From Ramlibacter pinisoli (GTDB lineage: Bacteria; Pseudomonadota; Gammaproteobacteria; Burkholderiales; Burkholderiaceae_C): 64,000 bases of DNA. Shown in pieces: positions 51,676 to 61,587 of the stretch. The stretch lies in NCBI RefSeq assembly GCF_009758015.1, contig NZ_WSEL01000009.1:2033501-2097500 (forward strand), given 5' to 3'. Below the pieces are notes generated by a model that was not told where the DNA came from, made no database searches, and was given only the letters and a program-made list of their open reading frames with translations. Position numbers and translations under genes: made by a program. Every line of letters begins with the position of its first letter. Position 1 is the first letter of the stretch.

Positions 51676-52878
51676 ATGCAGCAATCGGAAAAACTCGCCG
51701 CGAGCGCGGGCCCGCTGCCGTTCGCAGGGCTGCGGGTGCTCGATGCGAGCCAGGGCCTGGCCGGGCCGTATTGCGGGATGCTGCTGGCCCAGCACGGTGC
51801 CGACGTGATCAAGCTGGAGCCGCCGGAAGGCGACTGGAGCCGCGCCATCGGGCAGCGCCACGGCAGCCATTCGGCCATCGACCTGATGGGCAACCGCGGC
51901 AAGCGCAGCCTGGCCATCGACCTGAAGAAGGACGGCGCCGCGGCAGCCGTGCTGCAGATCGCGGCGAAGTGCGACGTGGTGATCGAGAGCTTCCGGCCCG
52001 GGGTGGCCGCCAAGCTGGGCATCGGCTACGAGCAGGTGCAGGCCTGCAATCCCGGCGTCGTCTACCTGTCCGTCAGCGGCTTCGGTCAGCAGGGCGCCAA
52101 CGCCAACCTGCCCGCCACCGACACGGTCATCCAGGGGTATTCGGGCCTGATGAGCCTGAATGCCGATGGCGAGGGCCGGCCACGTCGCCTCGGCTTCCTG
52201 GCGGTCGACACGCTCAGTGCGCTCTACGCCTTCCAGGCCGTCTCGGCCGCGCTCTACGGACGCCTGCGCGGCTTGCCCGGGCAGCACCTGGACGTCAGCC
52301 TGATGCAATCGACCGCCGCCTTCCTCGCGATGAAACTGGTGGAAACCTCGCTCGAGGGCGAGAGCCCGGTGGCGCTGAACGTGCCGGCGGGTGCCTACCG
52401 CACCCAGGACGGCTGGATCGCCATCACGCTCAGCAAGGAGGCGCACTACGCCGCGCTGTGCCGCGCGACCGACCGGCTCGACCTGGCCGAAGACCCCGCC
52501 TTCGACAGCTTCGTCAAGCGCGCCGGCCACGCCCCGTACCTGCAAGGCCAGTTCGCGGCCGAGCTGCTGCGCCGGGGCACGGACGAGTGGCTGAAGCGGC
52601 TGGCCCAGGCCGGCGTGGTGGCCAGCCGCATCAACACCCTCACCTCGTGGCTGGCCGATCCCAACGTGGTCTCCGGGCAGGCAGCGCCCAGGGTGGCAGA
52701 GCCCGCCACGGGAGGCTTCCATTTCCCGCGCATCCCCGGGACAACGGCGCCCGAGGCCGGTGACAGCCGCTCGCACTGGCCCGACATCGGCAGTGCCAGC
52801 CACCAGATCCTCCAGGAATTCGGTTTCAGCGCCGCGGCCGCCGCCGCACTGCTGAAGCCTGCAGCCGCCACCGCATGA
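51676..52878 (+). CDS. CaiB/BaiF-family CoA transferase (first)
   Basis: 400 aa from an ATG at 51676 (TTG at 51667 also open); a weak ribosome site only. Family III CoA transferase: LRVLDASQGLAGPYCGMLLAQHGADVIKLEPP, NRGKRSLAIDLKK and the catalytic Asp region FLAVDTLSALYAFQAVSAAL. Moves CoA from a donor such as succinyl-CoA to a carboxylate. It precedes a Bug receptor gene and a hydratase gene on the same strand. Confidence 0.92.
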   Translation: MQQSEKLAASAGPLPFAGLRVLDASQGLAGPYCGMLLAQHGADVIKLEPPEGDWSRAIGQRHGSHSAIDLMGNRGKRSLAIDLKKDGAAAAVLQIAAKCDVVIESFRPGVAAKLGIGYEQVQACNPGVVYLSVSGFGQQGANANLPATDTVIQGYSGLMSLNADGEGRPRRLGFLAVDTLSALYAFQAVSAALYGRLRGLPGQHLDVSLMQSTAAFLAMKLVETSLEGESPVALNVPAGAYRTQDGWIAITLSKEAHYAALCRATDRLDLAEDPAFDSFVKRAGHAPYLQGQFAAELLRRGTDEWLKRLAQAGVVASRINTLTSWLADPNVVSGQAAPRVAEPATGGFHFPRIPGTTAPEAGDSRSHWPDIGSASHQILQEFGFSAAAAAALLKPAAATA

Positions 52879-52897
52879 ACGACAAAGGAGACAACGC

Positions 52898-53890
52898 ATG
52901 ACCACCGAACACATCCACCGCCGCCGCGTCCTGCGGCTGGTCGGCGCGGCCGGCCTCGCCGCCATGGCGCCGCTGGCCTGGAGCCAGGGCACGTTCCCGC
53001 AGAAGCCGATGCGCATCGTGGTGCCGTTCGCACCCGGCACCGGGAGCGACGTGATCGCGCGGACCGTCGGCCAGAAGATCACGGAGGAGACCGGCCAGTC
53101 GGTCGTCATCGAGAACCGCGAAGGCGGCGGCGGCATCGTCGGGACGATGAATGCCCTGCAGGCACAGCCCGACGGTTACACCCTGCTGATGGTGGCCAAC
53201 CCGTTCACCATCGTCGCCGGCACCAACCTCAAGCCGCCCTACGACCCCCTGCGCGACTTCTCACCCGTCGCAAAGGTGGCCATCGTTCCGATCGTGCTGA
53301 CGATCGCCAACAACCTGAACATCAACTCCGTCAAGGAATTGGTCGCCTATGCCAAGGCCAACCCCGGCAAGCTGAGCTATGCGTCGTCCGGCCCCGGCAC
53401 GCCCAGCCAGCTGGAGATGGAGCTCTTCAAGCAGGCCGCAGGCGTCGACATTGTCGAGGTGCCGTACAAGAGCACGGCGCAGGCGATGACCGACGTGATC
53501 GGCGGGCAGATCGCGATGTATCCGTCCGCCATGCCGCTGTGCCTGCAGCATGTGAAGGCCGGCCGCGTGCGCGCGCTCGGCCTGTTCGATGCGCAGCGCT
53601 CGCCCGCCCTGCCCGACGTGCCGCATTTCGCCGAAGCGCTGGGGGTGCCGGGCTACGTCGCGACGCCGCTCTGGTATGGATTTGTCACCCGCGCCGGAAC
53701 GCCGCGCGAGACCGTCAGCCGCTTGCGCGACCTGGTCACCAGGTCGATGGCCTCGAAGGACGTGAGCGAGAAGCTCGTGCCCCTGGGCGCGCACCCGATC
53801 ACGCCGAGCAGCGAGGAGTTCACGCAGCAGATGGCGGCCGAGGTGGAGAAATCGGCCCGGCTGGCCAAGACCCTGGGCATCGTCAAATGA
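52898..53890 (+). CDS. Bug/TctC-family solute receptor
   Basis: 330 aa from an ATG at 52898. N-terminal HRRRVLRLVGAAGL signal peptide ending AWSQG, then FPQKPMRIVVPFAPGTGSDVIA and IENREGGGGIVGT. Periplasmic carboxylate-binding. It lies 19 bp after the CoA transferase gene and overlaps the next hydratase gene by 4 bp, so uptake and activation are genetically tied. Confidence 0.9.
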   Translation: MTTEHIHRRRVLRLVGAAGLAAMAPLAWSQGTFPQKPMRIVVPFAPGTGSDVIARTVGQKITEETGQSVVIENREGGGGIVGTMNALQAQPDGYTLLMVANPFTIVAGTNLKPPYDPLRDFSPVAKVAIVPIVLTIANNLNINSVKELVAYAKANPGKLSYASSGPGTPSQLEMELFKQAAGVDIVEVPYKSTAQAMTDVIGGQIAMYPSAMPLCLQHVKAGRVRALGLFDAQRSPALPDVPHFAEALGVPGYVATPLWYGFVTRAGTPRETVSRLRDLVTRSMASKDVSEKLVPLGAHPITPSSEEFTQQMAAEVEKSARLAKTLGIVK

Positions 53891-54351
53891 GCGCCAACCC
53901 GCGCCGCTTCGAGCCGTCGGCGCCAACGTTCGACAGCTTCGTGCCGGGCGATGTGCACGTCAGCTACCGGCGCACGGTGACCGAGACCCACCTGGTCAAT
54001 TTCACGGCGATGGCCGGCCTGCAGTTGCCGCTCTTCATCGACCATGGGCATGCGAAGGAGCAGTCGACCTTCGGCGGCCCCATCGCGCCAGGGTTCCTGA
54101 CCGCATCGCTCTCGGCCGGCATGCTGGAGAGCGTGCTCGGCACCAACACCATCGCGGGCCTGGGCATGGAGGCGTTCCGCTTCCGCGCACCGGTGCGGGT
54201 GGGCGACACGCTGCACGCCGAGGTCGAGGTGCTCGACAAGAAGGACACGCGCGAGCCGGGCCGCGGCGTGCTGACCGTCGGCATCTCGGTGCGCAACCAG
54301 AGCGGAGAGACGGCACTCGAGTACCGCACCAGTGTCCTGATGCGCCGCTGA
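53887..54351 (+). CDS. MaoC-like dehydratase/hot-dog protein
   Basis: 154 aa; ATGA overlap with the Bug receptor gene. Hot-dog features VSYRRTVTETHLVNFTAMAGLQLPLFIDHGHAKE and GPIAPGFLTASLSAGM. The Asp-x-x-x-x-His pair of the hydratase-2 motif is present in altered form (IDHGHA), so activity is likely but less sure than for its minus-strand relative. Convergent with the next CoA transferase gene, 11 bp. Confidence 0.83.
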   Translation: MSANPRRFEPSAPTFDSFVPGDVHVSYRRTVTETHLVNFTAMAGLQLPLFIDHGHAKEQSTFGGPIAPGFLTASLSAGMLESVLGTNTIAGLGMEAFRFRAPVRVGDTLHAEVEVLDKKDTREPGRGVLTVGISVRNQSGETALEYRTSVLMRR

Positions 54352-54362
54352 GGCCCCCGCGG

Positions 54363-55583
54363 TCAGATCACCCGGGCCGCCGCCAACGCGTCGAGCTCGC
54401 TTTGCGCCAGCCCGAGCACATCGCGCAACACCTGCTGCGTGTGCTCGCCCAGCAGCGGCGGGGGGCTGTGATAGGTCACCGGCGTCCTGGACAGGCGCAG
54501 CGGGCTGGCGACCATCGGGGCCGTGCCTTGCGGGTGCGGCATGTCGACCCGCAGTCCCCGGTGTTTGACCTGCGGGTCCTCGAACACCTCCCGGATGTCG
54601 TTGATGGGGCCGCACGCGACCTCGACGGCCTCCAGCCTGTCCTGCCACCAGGCCTTCGGGTGCGCCGCCATGATGTCGCGAAGGATGGGCAGCAGTTCGT
54701 CGCGGTGGATCACCCGACCCGAATTGGTTGTGAACCGGGGGTCGTCGGCCAGTTCCTCGCGGCCGGCGGCCTTGCAGAAGCGCCGGAACTGGGCATCGTT
54801 GGCCACCGCCAGGATCATGTGGCCGTCGGCCGTCGCGAACACCTGGTAGGGGACGATGTGGGGGTGGCCGTTGCCCAGGCGCTTCGGCACCGAGTCGTCG
54901 CAGAAATGGGAGATGACCTGGGTGACATTCACCGCGACCGCCATGTCGAGCAGCGCGCAGTCGATGTACTGGCCTTCGCCGGTGCGCTCCCGGTGCGCGA
55001 TGGCCGCGCACAGCGCGATGCTGGCATTGAGGCCGGTGAGGTAATCCACGATGGGGATGCCGACTTTCTGCGGCCCGCCTCCCGGCAGGCCATCCCTCTC
55101 GCCGGTGATGCTCATCATCCCGCCCATGCCCTGGAAGATGAAGTCATAGCCGGGGCGCTCGGCGTACGGCCCATCCTGGCCGAAACCGGTGACCGAGCAG
55201 TAGATCAGGCCCGGGTTGAGCGGCTGGAGGTCCTCATACGACAGACCGTACCGCTTGAGGTTGCCGACCTTGTAGTTCTCGATCAGCACGTCGCTCACCT
55301 TCACCAGCTCGCGCACGAGGGCCTGGCCCTCGGGGGTGGCGATGTCCAGGGTGACGGACTTCTTGTTGCGGTTGCCGGCCAGGAAGTAGGCCGATTCGCG
55401 CGTGTCGCTGCCGTCACGGTCCTTCATCCACGGCGGCCCGAAGGTCCGGGTGTCATCGCCGCTGCCCGGCTTCTCGATCTTGATCACCTCGGCACCGAGG
55501 TCGGCCAGGTTCTGGGCCGCGAGCGGGGCGGCCAGGATGCGCGAGATGTCGAGCACCCGCAGGTGGGAGAACGGTCCTGGCAC
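54363..55583 (-). CDS. CaiB/BaiF-family CoA transferase (second)
   Basis: 406 aa. [79 protein letters not shown] and catalytic Asp in [13 protein letters not shown]. It resembles succinyl-CoA:dicarboxylate (glutarate/mesaconate-type) transferases, consistent with a dicarboxylate pathway, but the substrate cannot be fixed from sequence. Divergent from the third transferase gene across 83 bp carrying the shared 26-bp element. Confidence 0.92.
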   Translation of the reverse strand: MPGPFSHLRVLDISRILAAPLAAQNLADLGAEVIKIEKPGSGDDTRTFGPPWMKDRDGSDTRESAYFLAGNRNKKSVTLDIATPEGQALVRELVKVSDVLIENYKVGNLKRYGLSYEDLQPLNPGLIYCSVTGFGQDGPYAERPGYDFIFQGMGGMMSITGERDGLPGGGPQKVGIPIVDYLTGLNASIALCAAIAHRERTGEGQYIDCALLDMAVAVNVTQVISHFCDDSVPKRLGNGHPHIVPYQVFATADGHMILAVANDAQFRRFCKAAGREELADDPRFTTNSGRVIHRDELLPILRDIMAAHPKAWWQDRLEAVEVACGPINDIREVFEDPQVKHRGLRVDMPHPQGTAPMVASPLRLSRTPVTYHSPPPLLGEHTQQVLRDVLGLAQSELDALAAARVI

Positions 55584-55598
55584 GGCTCACTCCTTCGA

Positions 55599-55624
55599 TT
55601 CACTATATTGAAAGTTATTTCTCC
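55599..55624. promoter_or_regulatory. Shared 26-bp element, copy 2 (IclR operator candidate)
   Basis: TTCA-CTATAT-TGAA followed by AGTTATTTCTCC, gap-free match (22/26) to 51630-51655. It sits in an AT-rich divergent gap between the second and third CoA transferase genes. Confidence 0.7.
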
Positions 55625-55666
55625 ATTCTAAAATCACGACCTGAGTGCCACAAGCCCGGATTGCCC

Positions 55667-56782
55667 ATGAACACGACCGAATCCACGTCGCCCCTGCTGC
55701 AGCCGGCCGGCCCCCTGCGGGGCCTGCGGGTCATCGAACTGGCCGGGATCGGGCCGGGACCGTTCGCCGCGATGCTGCTGTCGGACATGGGCGCGGACGT
55801 CGTCCGCATCGATCGCCCCGGGGCCGGCGTGCGGCCGCCGTTCGACGTGGTGTCGCGGGGTCGGCGCGTCGTCGAGATCGACTTGCGCAGCCCCGGCGGC
55901 GCCCAGCAGGCGCTGACCTTGCTGGAGCGTGCCGATGCGCTGCTGGAGGGCTTCCGCCCCGGCGTCATGGAGCGGCTGGGCCTGGGCCCCGCCGCCGTCT
56001 GGCAACGCAACCCGCGGCTCGTGTACGGCCGGATGACGGGGTGGGGCCAGGACGGTCCGTTGGCGGCCACGGCGGGGCACGACATCGACTACATCGCACT
56101 GAGCGGCGCGCTGGCGACCCTCGGCCCGGCCGGCGCGCCGCCGCTGCCACCGATGAACCTGGTGGGCGACTACGGCGGTGGCTCGCTCTATCTCGTGATG
56201 GGGATGCTGGCCGCCTTGCTGGAGGCCCGCTCGAGCGGCCTGGGCCAGGTGGTCGACGCGGCCGTGCTCGACGGCTCGGCGTCGTTGCTCGCCCTCTACG
56301 CCGGGCGGGTGGTGCGGGGCGACTGGTTGCGCGAGCGAGGCGCCAACATGCTGGACGGCGCGCCGCACTACTACCGCTGCTACGAAACGGCCGACGGCCG
56401 GTTCATGGCGGTCGGCGCGATCGAACCGCAGTTCTACGCGACGCTGTGCGAGCGGCTCGGCATCGATCCGGCCAGCATGCCGCAGCAGGACCGTGCGCGC
56501 TGGGCGCACCACGCGGACCGCCTGGCTGCGCTGTTTCGCACCGCCACGCAAGCCGAATGGATCACCCGCTTCGAGGGCAGCGACGCCTGCGTGTCCCCGG
56601 TGCTCCCGATGGACGAAGCGGCCGGCCATCCGCACGTCGCGCATCGGCGCAGCTACACCACGGTCGACGGCGTGCTGCAGCCAAACGCGGCGCCGCGGTT
56701 CTCACGCAGCGGCCAGGCGGTGCAGGGACCGCCGCCGGCCACGCTCAGCACCCCGGACGACATCCTCGCGCACTGGGCCTAG
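55667..56782 (+). CDS. CaiB/BaiF-family CoA transferase, alpha-methylacyl-CoA racemase-like
   Basis: 371 aa from an ATG at 55667. [34 protein letters not shown] and [24 protein letters not shown] match the racemase (AMACR) branch, where the Asp and nearby His are the acid/base pair. It may epimerise a 2-methylacyl-CoA rather than transfer CoA. That would place a methyl-branched intermediate in the pathway. Convergent with tyrS, 39 bp. Confidence 0.9.
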   Translation: MNTTESTSPLLQPAGPLRGLRVIELAGIGPGPFAAMLLSDMGADVVRIDRPGAGVRPPFDVVSRGRRVVEIDLRSPGGAQQALTLLERADALLEGFRPGVMERLGLGPAAVWQRNPRLVYGRMTGWGQDGPLAATAGHDIDYIALSGALATLGPAGAPPLPPMNLVGDYGGGSLYLVMGMLAALLEARSSGLGQVVDAAVLDGSASLLALYAGRVVRGDWLRERGANMLDGAPHYYRCYETADGRFMAVGAIEPQFYATLCERLGIDPASMPQQDRARWAHHADRLAALFRTATQAEWITRFEGSDACVSPVLPMDEAAGHPHVAHRRSYTTVDGVLQPNAAPRFSRSGQAVQGPPPATLSTPDDILAHWA

Positions 56783-56821
56783 CGGCGGGGCACGCTCGGC
56801 GTTCCCGCCGCCTGCGTCCGG

Positions 56822-58057
56822 TCAGCCCAGCGTCACGCGCGCGAACTTGCGCTTGCCGACCTGCACCACGTAGGTGCCGGCGGCCAGCTTCAGCGCCTTG
56901 TCGCTCACCACCGCGGAGTCGACCCGCACGCCACCGCCGTCGATCAGGCGGTTGGCCTCGCTGCTGGAGGGCGCCAGCCCGGCCTGCTTGAGCAGCGCCC
57001 CGATGCCCAGGGGCGCGCCGCCCAGCGTGACGGCCGGGATGTCGTCGGGGATGCCGCCCTTGCTGCGGTTGACGAAGTCCTGCTCGGCGCCGTCGGCGGC
57101 GGCGCCGTCGTGGAAGCGCGCCGTGATCTCCTTGGCCAGGGCCACCTTGGCATCGCGCGGGTTGCGCCCGCCGTCCACCTCGGCCTTCAGCGCGGCGATC
57201 TGCGCCTCGCTCCTGAAGCTCAGCAGCGTGTACCAGCGCCACATCAGCGTGTCCGAGATCGACATCACCTTGGCGAACATGGTGTTGGCGTCCTCGCTGA
57301 TGCCGATGTAGTTGTTCTTGCTCTTGCTCATCTTCTCGACGCCGTCCAGGCCTTCGAGCAGGGGCATGGTGAGGATGCACTGCGGTTCCTGGCCGTATTC
57401 CTGCTGCAGGTGGCGTCCCATGAGCAGGTTGAACTTCTGGTCTGTGCCGCCGAGCTCCAGGTCGCTCTTGAGCGCGACCGAGTCGTAGCCCTGCATCAGC
57501 GGGTACAGGAACTCGTGGATCGAGATCGAGGTGCCGGCCTTGAAGCGCTCGTGGAAGTCGTTGCGCTCCATCATCCGGGCCACCGTGTACTTGGCGGCCA
57601 GCTGGATCATCCCGCGCGCGCCCAGCGGGTCGCTCCATTCGGAGTTGTAACGAAGTTCAGTGCGGGCCGGGTCCAGGATCTTGTAGGCCTGGGCCCGGTA
57701 GGTCTCGGCGTTGGCCTCGATCTGCTCGCGGGTGAGCGGCGGGCGGGTGGTGTTGCGCCCCGAGGGGTCGCCGATCATCGAGGTGAAGTCGCCGATCAGG
57801 AAGATGACGGTGTGGCCCAGGTCTTGCAACTGGCGCAGCTTGTTCAGGACGACCGTGTGCCCGACATGGATATCCGGGGCGGTGGGGTCCAGGCCGAGCT
57901 TGATGCGCAGCGGCGTGCCGCTCGCCTCCGACCGGGCGAGCTTCTTCAGCCACTCGTCCTGGGGAATGAGCTCCTCGCACCCGCGCAGCGTCACGGCCAT
58001 GGCGTCCCGCACGCCGTCTGACACAGCAACAGGTTTTGTTACAAGCTCTTGATTCAT
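56822..58057 (-). CDS. tyrS: Tyrosyl-tRNA synthetase
   Basis: 411 aa. Class I synthetase with HVGH (HIGH motif) in [26 protein letters not shown] and a C-terminal S4 RNA-binding domain ([12 protein letters not shown]). The TyrRS-beta type common in Burkholderiales. Its start at 58057 is 162 bp from the divergent M23 peptidase start, leaving a shared promoter region. Confidence 0.96.
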   Translation of the reverse strand: MNQELVTKPVAVSDGVRDAMAVTLRGCEELIPQDEWLKKLARSEASGTPLRIKLGLDPTAPDIHVGHTVVLNKLRQLQDLGHTVIFLIGDFTSMIGDPSGRNTTRPPLTREQIEANAETYRAQAYKILDPARTELRYNSEWSDPLGARGMIQLAAKYTVARMMERNDFHERFKAGTSISIHEFLYPLMQGYDSVALKSDLELGGTDQKFNLLMGRHLQQEYGQEPQCILTMPLLEGLDGVEKMSKSKNNYIGISEDANTMFAKVMSISDTLMWRWYTLLSFRSEAQIAALKAEVDGGRNPRDAKVALAKEITARFHDGAAADGAEQDFVNRSKGGIPDDIPAVTLGGAPLGIGALLKQAGLAPSSSEANRLIDGGGVRVDSAVVSDKALKLAAGTYVVQVGKRKFARVTLG

Positions 58058-58072
58058 AACGTTTTTTTACTC

Positions 58073-58101
58073 TTCCGACTGGATGTGTCGGTCGCTATAC
58101 T
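58073..58101 (+). promoter_or_regulatory. Sigma-70 promoter of the M23 peptidase gene
   Basis: -10 TATACT at 58096-58101 with a weak -35 TTCCGA 17 bp before it. It lies 119 bp upstream of the TTG start. The leader between is GC-rich, as is usual here. Confidence 0.5.
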
Positions 58102-58219
58102 GGCCCACCACACCGGCGCGGCCGATTCTAAAGACTGCCCACACGCAGGCAGCCTGCCCGCCGACAACCCGCTGCGCAGTGCCGGCCCGGCCGCACTGCC
58201 TGCCTTGAGGACCCGAGGA

Positions 58220-59575
58220 TTGACGACACACGGTCTTGTCACCGCCACCGAAGCTGCGCTCCGCGCGGCGGCCCGGGTGCTCTCCGACCATCCACGCCAG
58301 CTCACGGCCTTGCTGGCCGCCCTGCTCCTGGGCGGCGGTGGCGGCGCCTTCGCCGTGGCTTCGTTCGGCCCTGATCCTTCCGCGCTGCCGGTGCGCGAGG
58401 TGATCGACACCGTCGAACCGCTGGCGCTCGCGCCGCAGGCCGAGGCGCTGGACGCCTACACCTTCAACCTGTACCGCAGCGACATCGTGCGGCCCACCGA
58501 CACGGTCGAATCGCTGCTGGCCCGCGTGGGCGTCAGCGACCCCGAGGCTGCCGCCTTCCTGCGCCAGGATCCCGTCGTGCGCAGCCAGCTGCTGGGCCGC
58601 TACGGCCGCACGCTGCGCGTGGAGGCGACCGACCAGCACGCCCTGCGCAACCTCACGGCGCGCTGGGTGGTCGACGACCGCGGCGGCTTCCAGCGCCTGG
58701 TGGTCGAGCGCAATGCCAGCGGCCGCTTCGCCAGCCGCGTCGAGACGGCGCCGCTGGCCGCCTCCACCCGCCTGGGCAGCGGCACCATCCGCACCTCCCT
58801 GTTCGCCGCGGTCGACGACGCCCGGATCCCCGACGAAGTGGCGATCCAGGTGGCCGACATCTTCTCGGCCGAGATCGATTTCCACCGCGGCCTGCGCAAG
58901 GGCGACCGCTTCAGCGTCGTCTACGAGGCGCTCGAGGCCGACGGCGAGCCGCTGCGCACCGGCCGCGTGCTGTCGGTCGAGTTCGTGAACAACGGCAAGA
59001 CCTTCCAGGCGATGTGGTTCCAGGAACCGGGCAGCAAGGGCGCCTACTACACGCTCGACGGCAAGAGCCTCACCAGTTCCTACCTGGCCTCGCCGATGGA
59101 GTTCTCGCGCATCACCAGCAGCTTCTCGATGCGGTTCCACCCGATCCTCAAGACCTGGCAGGCCCACCTGGGCACCGACTTCGGCGCCCCCACCGGCACC
59201 CCGGTGCGCACGGTGGGTGACGGCGTGATCGAATTCGCCGGCGTCCAGAACGGCTTCGGCAACGTCGTCTTCGTGCGCCACAACGCCGGCGACGTCACCG
59301 TCTATGCGCACCTCTCGCGCATCGACGTGCGCCCGGGCCAGCGCATCGACCAGGGCCAGAGGATCGGCCTGGTGGGCGCCACCGGCTGGGCCACCGGTCC
59401 GCACCTGCACTTCGAGTTCCGCGTCAACGGCGTCAACAAGGACCCGGTCGACGTCGCGCGCCGCAGCCAGGGCATGGCGCTCACCGCCGCCGCCCGGCCC
59501 ACCTTCGACCGCATGGCCGGCGTCATGCGCGCCCAGCTGCAGGCGGCCGGCACCACCTTCGCCCGCGCCGACTGA
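58220..59575 (+). CDS. M23-family peptidoglycan metalloendopeptidase
   Basis: 451 aa from a TTG at 58220 with GAGGA (58207-58211) 8 nt upstream; the open frame back to 58049 lacks such support and runs into the tyrS start. One TM/signal anchor (LTALLAALLLGGGGGAFAVA, about residues 30-50), a coiled/OapA-like middle, then the LytM domain with HLGTDFGAPTGTPV and HLHFEFRVNG as zinc ligands. Inner-membrane-anchored enzyme cutting peptide cross-links in cell-wall growth, MepM/YebA-like. Confidence 0.92.
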   Translation: MTTHGLVTATEAALRAAARVLSDHPRQLTALLAALLLGGGGGAFAVASFGPDPSALPVREVIDTVEPLALAPQAEALDAYTFNLYRSDIVRPTDTVESLLARVGVSDPEAAAFLRQDPVVRSQLLGRYGRTLRVEATDQHALRNLTARWVVDDRGGFQRLVVERNASGRFASRVETAPLAASTRLGSGTIRTSLFAAVDDARIPDEVAIQVADIFSAEIDFHRGLRKGDRFSVVYEALEADGEPLRTGRVLSVEFVNNGKTFQAMWFQEPGSKGAYYTLDGKSLTSSYLASPMEFSRITSSFSMRFHPILKTWQAHLGTDFGAPTGTPVRTVGDGVIEFAGVQNGFGNVVFVRHNAGDVTVYAHLSRIDVRPGQRIDQGQRIGLVGATGWATGPHLHFEFRVNGVNKDPVDVARRSQGMALTAAARPTFDRMAGVMRAQLQAAGTTFARAD

Positions 59576-59605
59576 CGGCGGTCGCCGCGGCGCGACAATG
59601 GCCGC

Positions 59606-60718
59606 ATGCCTGATCTGTCCATCGGCCTGATGTCCGGGACCTCGCTCGACGGAGTCGACGGCGTCCTGGCCGACTTCGACGCCACCCCGCTGCGGGTGCT
59701 CGCCCATGCCACGGCCGGCTTCGATCCGGCCCTGCGCGCCGAACTCCTCGCCCTCAACACGCCCGGCGGCCACGACGAGCTGCACCGCGCGCAACTGGCC
59801 GCCAACGCGCTGGTACGGGTGTACGCACAGGTCGTGCACGAGCTGCTGCGGCAGGCCGGCGTCGCGGCGTCGCAGGTCCGGGCCATCGGCGCCCACGGCC
59901 AGACGGTGCGCCACCGGCCGCAGTTGTTCGACGGCACCGGCTACACCGTGCAGCTGAACCAGCCGGCCTTGCTGGCCGAGCTCACCGGCATCGACGTGGT
60001 GGCCGACTTCCGCACCCGCGACGTCGCCGCCGGCGGCCAGGGCGCTCCGCTGGCGCCGTTCTTCCATCGCGGCATGTTCGGCCGCCCGGGCCGGGTGGTC
60101 GGCGTGCTGAACATCGGCGGCATCTCCAACCTCACGGTGCTGCGGCCCGACGGCAGCCAGATCGGCTTCGACTGCGGCCCGGGCAATGCGCTGCTGGACG
60201 CCTGGACGCAGCGCCACACCGGCCGGCCGTACGACGACCGCGGTGCCTGGGCGGCCGGCGGCCAGGTCGACGCGGCGCTGTTGCAGGACCTGCTGGCCGA
60301 GTCTTACTTCGCCGCGCCGCCGCCCAAGAGCACCGGCCGCGACCTGTTCCATCCCGACTGGCTGGCCGCCCGGCTGGCGCCCCACGCCGGGCTGGCGCCA
60401 CAGGCCGTGCAGGCCACGCTGGCCGAACTCACGGCGCGCTGCTGCGCCGACGACGTGGGCCGCTACCAGCCCGGCCTGCCCGACCTGGTGGTCTGCGGCG
60501 GGGGTGCCCTGAACGACCACCTGCTGGCGCGCCTGCGCGCCCTGCTGCCCGGCACCCGGGTGGTGTCCAGCGCCGAGGCCGGCCTGCCGCCGCTGCAGGT
60601 GGAGGCGGCCGCCTTTGCCTGGCTGGCGCGGCAATGCGTGCAACGCGAACCGCTGGCCCTGGAAAGCACGACGGGCGCCCGAGGCGCCCGTGTTCTGGGG
60701 GCGGTGTGGCCCGCCTGA
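59606..60718 (+). CDS. anmK: Anhydro-N-acetylmuramic acid kinase
   Basis: 370 aa. Phosphorylates anhydro-MurNAc with ring opening to MurNAc-6-P in peptidoglycan recycling. IGLMSGTSLDGVDGVLADFD at the start, GAHGQTVRHRP, NIGGISNLTVL and DCGPGNALLDAW are the family motifs. It follows the M23 peptidase by 30 bp, so cell-wall turnover and recycling genes are together. Convergent with erpA, 6 bp. Confidence 0.96.
   Translation: MPDLSIGLMSGTSLDGVDGVLADFDATPLRVLAHATAGFDPALRAELLALNTPGGHDELHRAQLAANALVRVYAQVVHELLRQAGVAASQVRAIGAHGQTVRHRPQLFDGTGYTVQLNQPALLAELTGIDVVADFRTRDVAAGGQGAPLAPFFHRGMFGRPGRVVGVLNIGGISNLTVLRPDGSQIGFDCGPGNALLDAWTQRHTGRPYDDRGAWAAGGQVDAALLQDLLAESYFAAPPPKSTGRDLFHPDWLAARLAPHAGLAPQAVQATLAELTARCCADDVGRYQPGLPDLVVCGGGALNDHLLARLRALLPGTRVVSSAEAGLPPLQVEAAAFAWLARQCVQREPLALESTTGARGARVLGAVWPA
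60671..60691 (-). terminator. Hairpin downstream of erpA, inside the anmK 3' end
   Basis: A perfect 9-bp stem ACGGGCGCC/GGCGCCCGT with loop CGA. On the minus strand it lies 34 bp after the erpA stop, followed by a weak U-tract (CGTGCTTTCC). It could end erpA messages although it is within anmK coding sequence. Confidence 0.4.
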
Positions 60719-60724
60719 AGCCGC

Positions 60725-61090
60725 TTACGCGCTGAAGCTGGAGCCGCAGCCGCAGGTGCTGGTGGCGTTCGGGTTCTTGATGACGAACTGCGCGCCCTGC
60801 AGGTCTTCCTTGTAGTCGATCTCGGCGCCCACCAGGTACTGGTAGCTCATCGCGTCGATGAGCAGCGAGACGCCGTTCTTGGACATCACGGTGTCGTCCT
60901 CGTTGGCGATCTCGTCGAACGTGAAGCCGTACTGGAAGCCCGAGCAGCCGCCGCCCTGGACGAACACCCGCAGCTTCAGGTCGGGGTTGCCTTCCTCGGC
61001 GATGAGGTCGGCCACCTTCAGGGCCGCGCTGTCGGTGAAGACCAGCGGGGCGGGCATTTCAGACTGGATGGACTCGGCAACAGCGCTCAT
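60725..61090 (-). CDS. erpA: Iron-sulfur cluster insertion protein ErpA
   Basis: 121 aa. A-type carrier with the three conserved Cys: [11 protein letters not shown] and [10 protein letters not shown] at the C-terminus. Delivers [4Fe-4S] clusters to apoproteins, IspG/IspH first of all, in the cytoplasm. Conserved in this position next to bactofilin in Comamonadaceae. Confidence 0.95.
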   Translation of the reverse strand: MSAVAESIQSEMPAPLVFTDSAALKVADLIAEEGNPDLKLRVFVQGGGCSGFQYGFTFDEIANEDDTVMSKNGVSLLIDAMSYQYLVGAEIDYKEDLQGAQFVIKNPNATSTCGCGSSFSA

Positions 61091-61153
61091 GGACGACCTT
61101 TGGAACCTGGGGAACGACCGTGAATGGTAAGGTAAATGAGTCGGGATTTCCGG

Positions 61154-61555
61154 TCAGCTGTTGTTTGCCGCCAGTTTGAGTAAGGGCTTTTCGTCGCCCT
61201 CGCCCAGCGCCAGCGGCTGCAGCTGGCCGGCAATGACGGCCCCCTGGTGCATCTCGAGCGCGCGGTAGGTGACGTCGCCGGCGATCTGGGCCTTGGGCTG
61301 CAGCTCCAGCAGCTCGCGGGCATGGACCGGGCCGCGCACCGTGCCGTTGACGATGACGTGGTCGGCGTGGATCTCGCCCTGCACCACGGCCGCCTCGGAG
61401 ATGACCAGCATGCTGGGCTCGTCGCTGCGGGCGCGCACGTCGCCGATCACCTCGCCGTCGATGCGCAGGCCTTCGGTGAAGTGCAGATGGCCCTCGATGC
61501 GGGTGCCGTGGGCGATCAGGCTCTTGATGGGGGGTTGCGCTTTCTTGCCGAACAT
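61154..61555 (-). CDS. Bactofilin
   Basis: 133 aa. Beta-helical polymerising cytoskeletal protein: IKSLIAHGTRIEGHLHFTEGLRIDGEVIGDV, NGTVRGPVHARELLELQPKAQIAGDVTYRALEMHQGAVIAG. Membrane-associated filaments placing cell-wall enzymes such as M23 peptidases; an M23 gene lies 2.6 kb away. GAGGAG precedes the ATG. Confidence 0.93.
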   Translation of the reverse strand: MFGKKAQPPIKSLIAHGTRIEGHLHFTEGLRIDGEVIGDVRARSDEPSMLVISEAAVVQGEIHADHVIVNGTVRGPVHARELLELQPKAQIAGDVTYRALEMHQGAVIAGQLQPLALGEGDEKPLLKLAANNS

Positions 61556-61587
61556 CCTGCAGGCTCCTCAGCCGTTCTTCGTGGGCG

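Noticed and set aside
58049..58219. Longer M23 peptidase start at 58049
   Set aside because: It overlaps the tyrS start, contains the likely promoter, and adds 57 residues before the membrane anchor with no ribosome site.
58067..60643. 858-codon open frame antisense to the M23 peptidase and anmK genes
   Set aside because: It crosses two well-supported genes in the opposite sense and has no recognisable domain.
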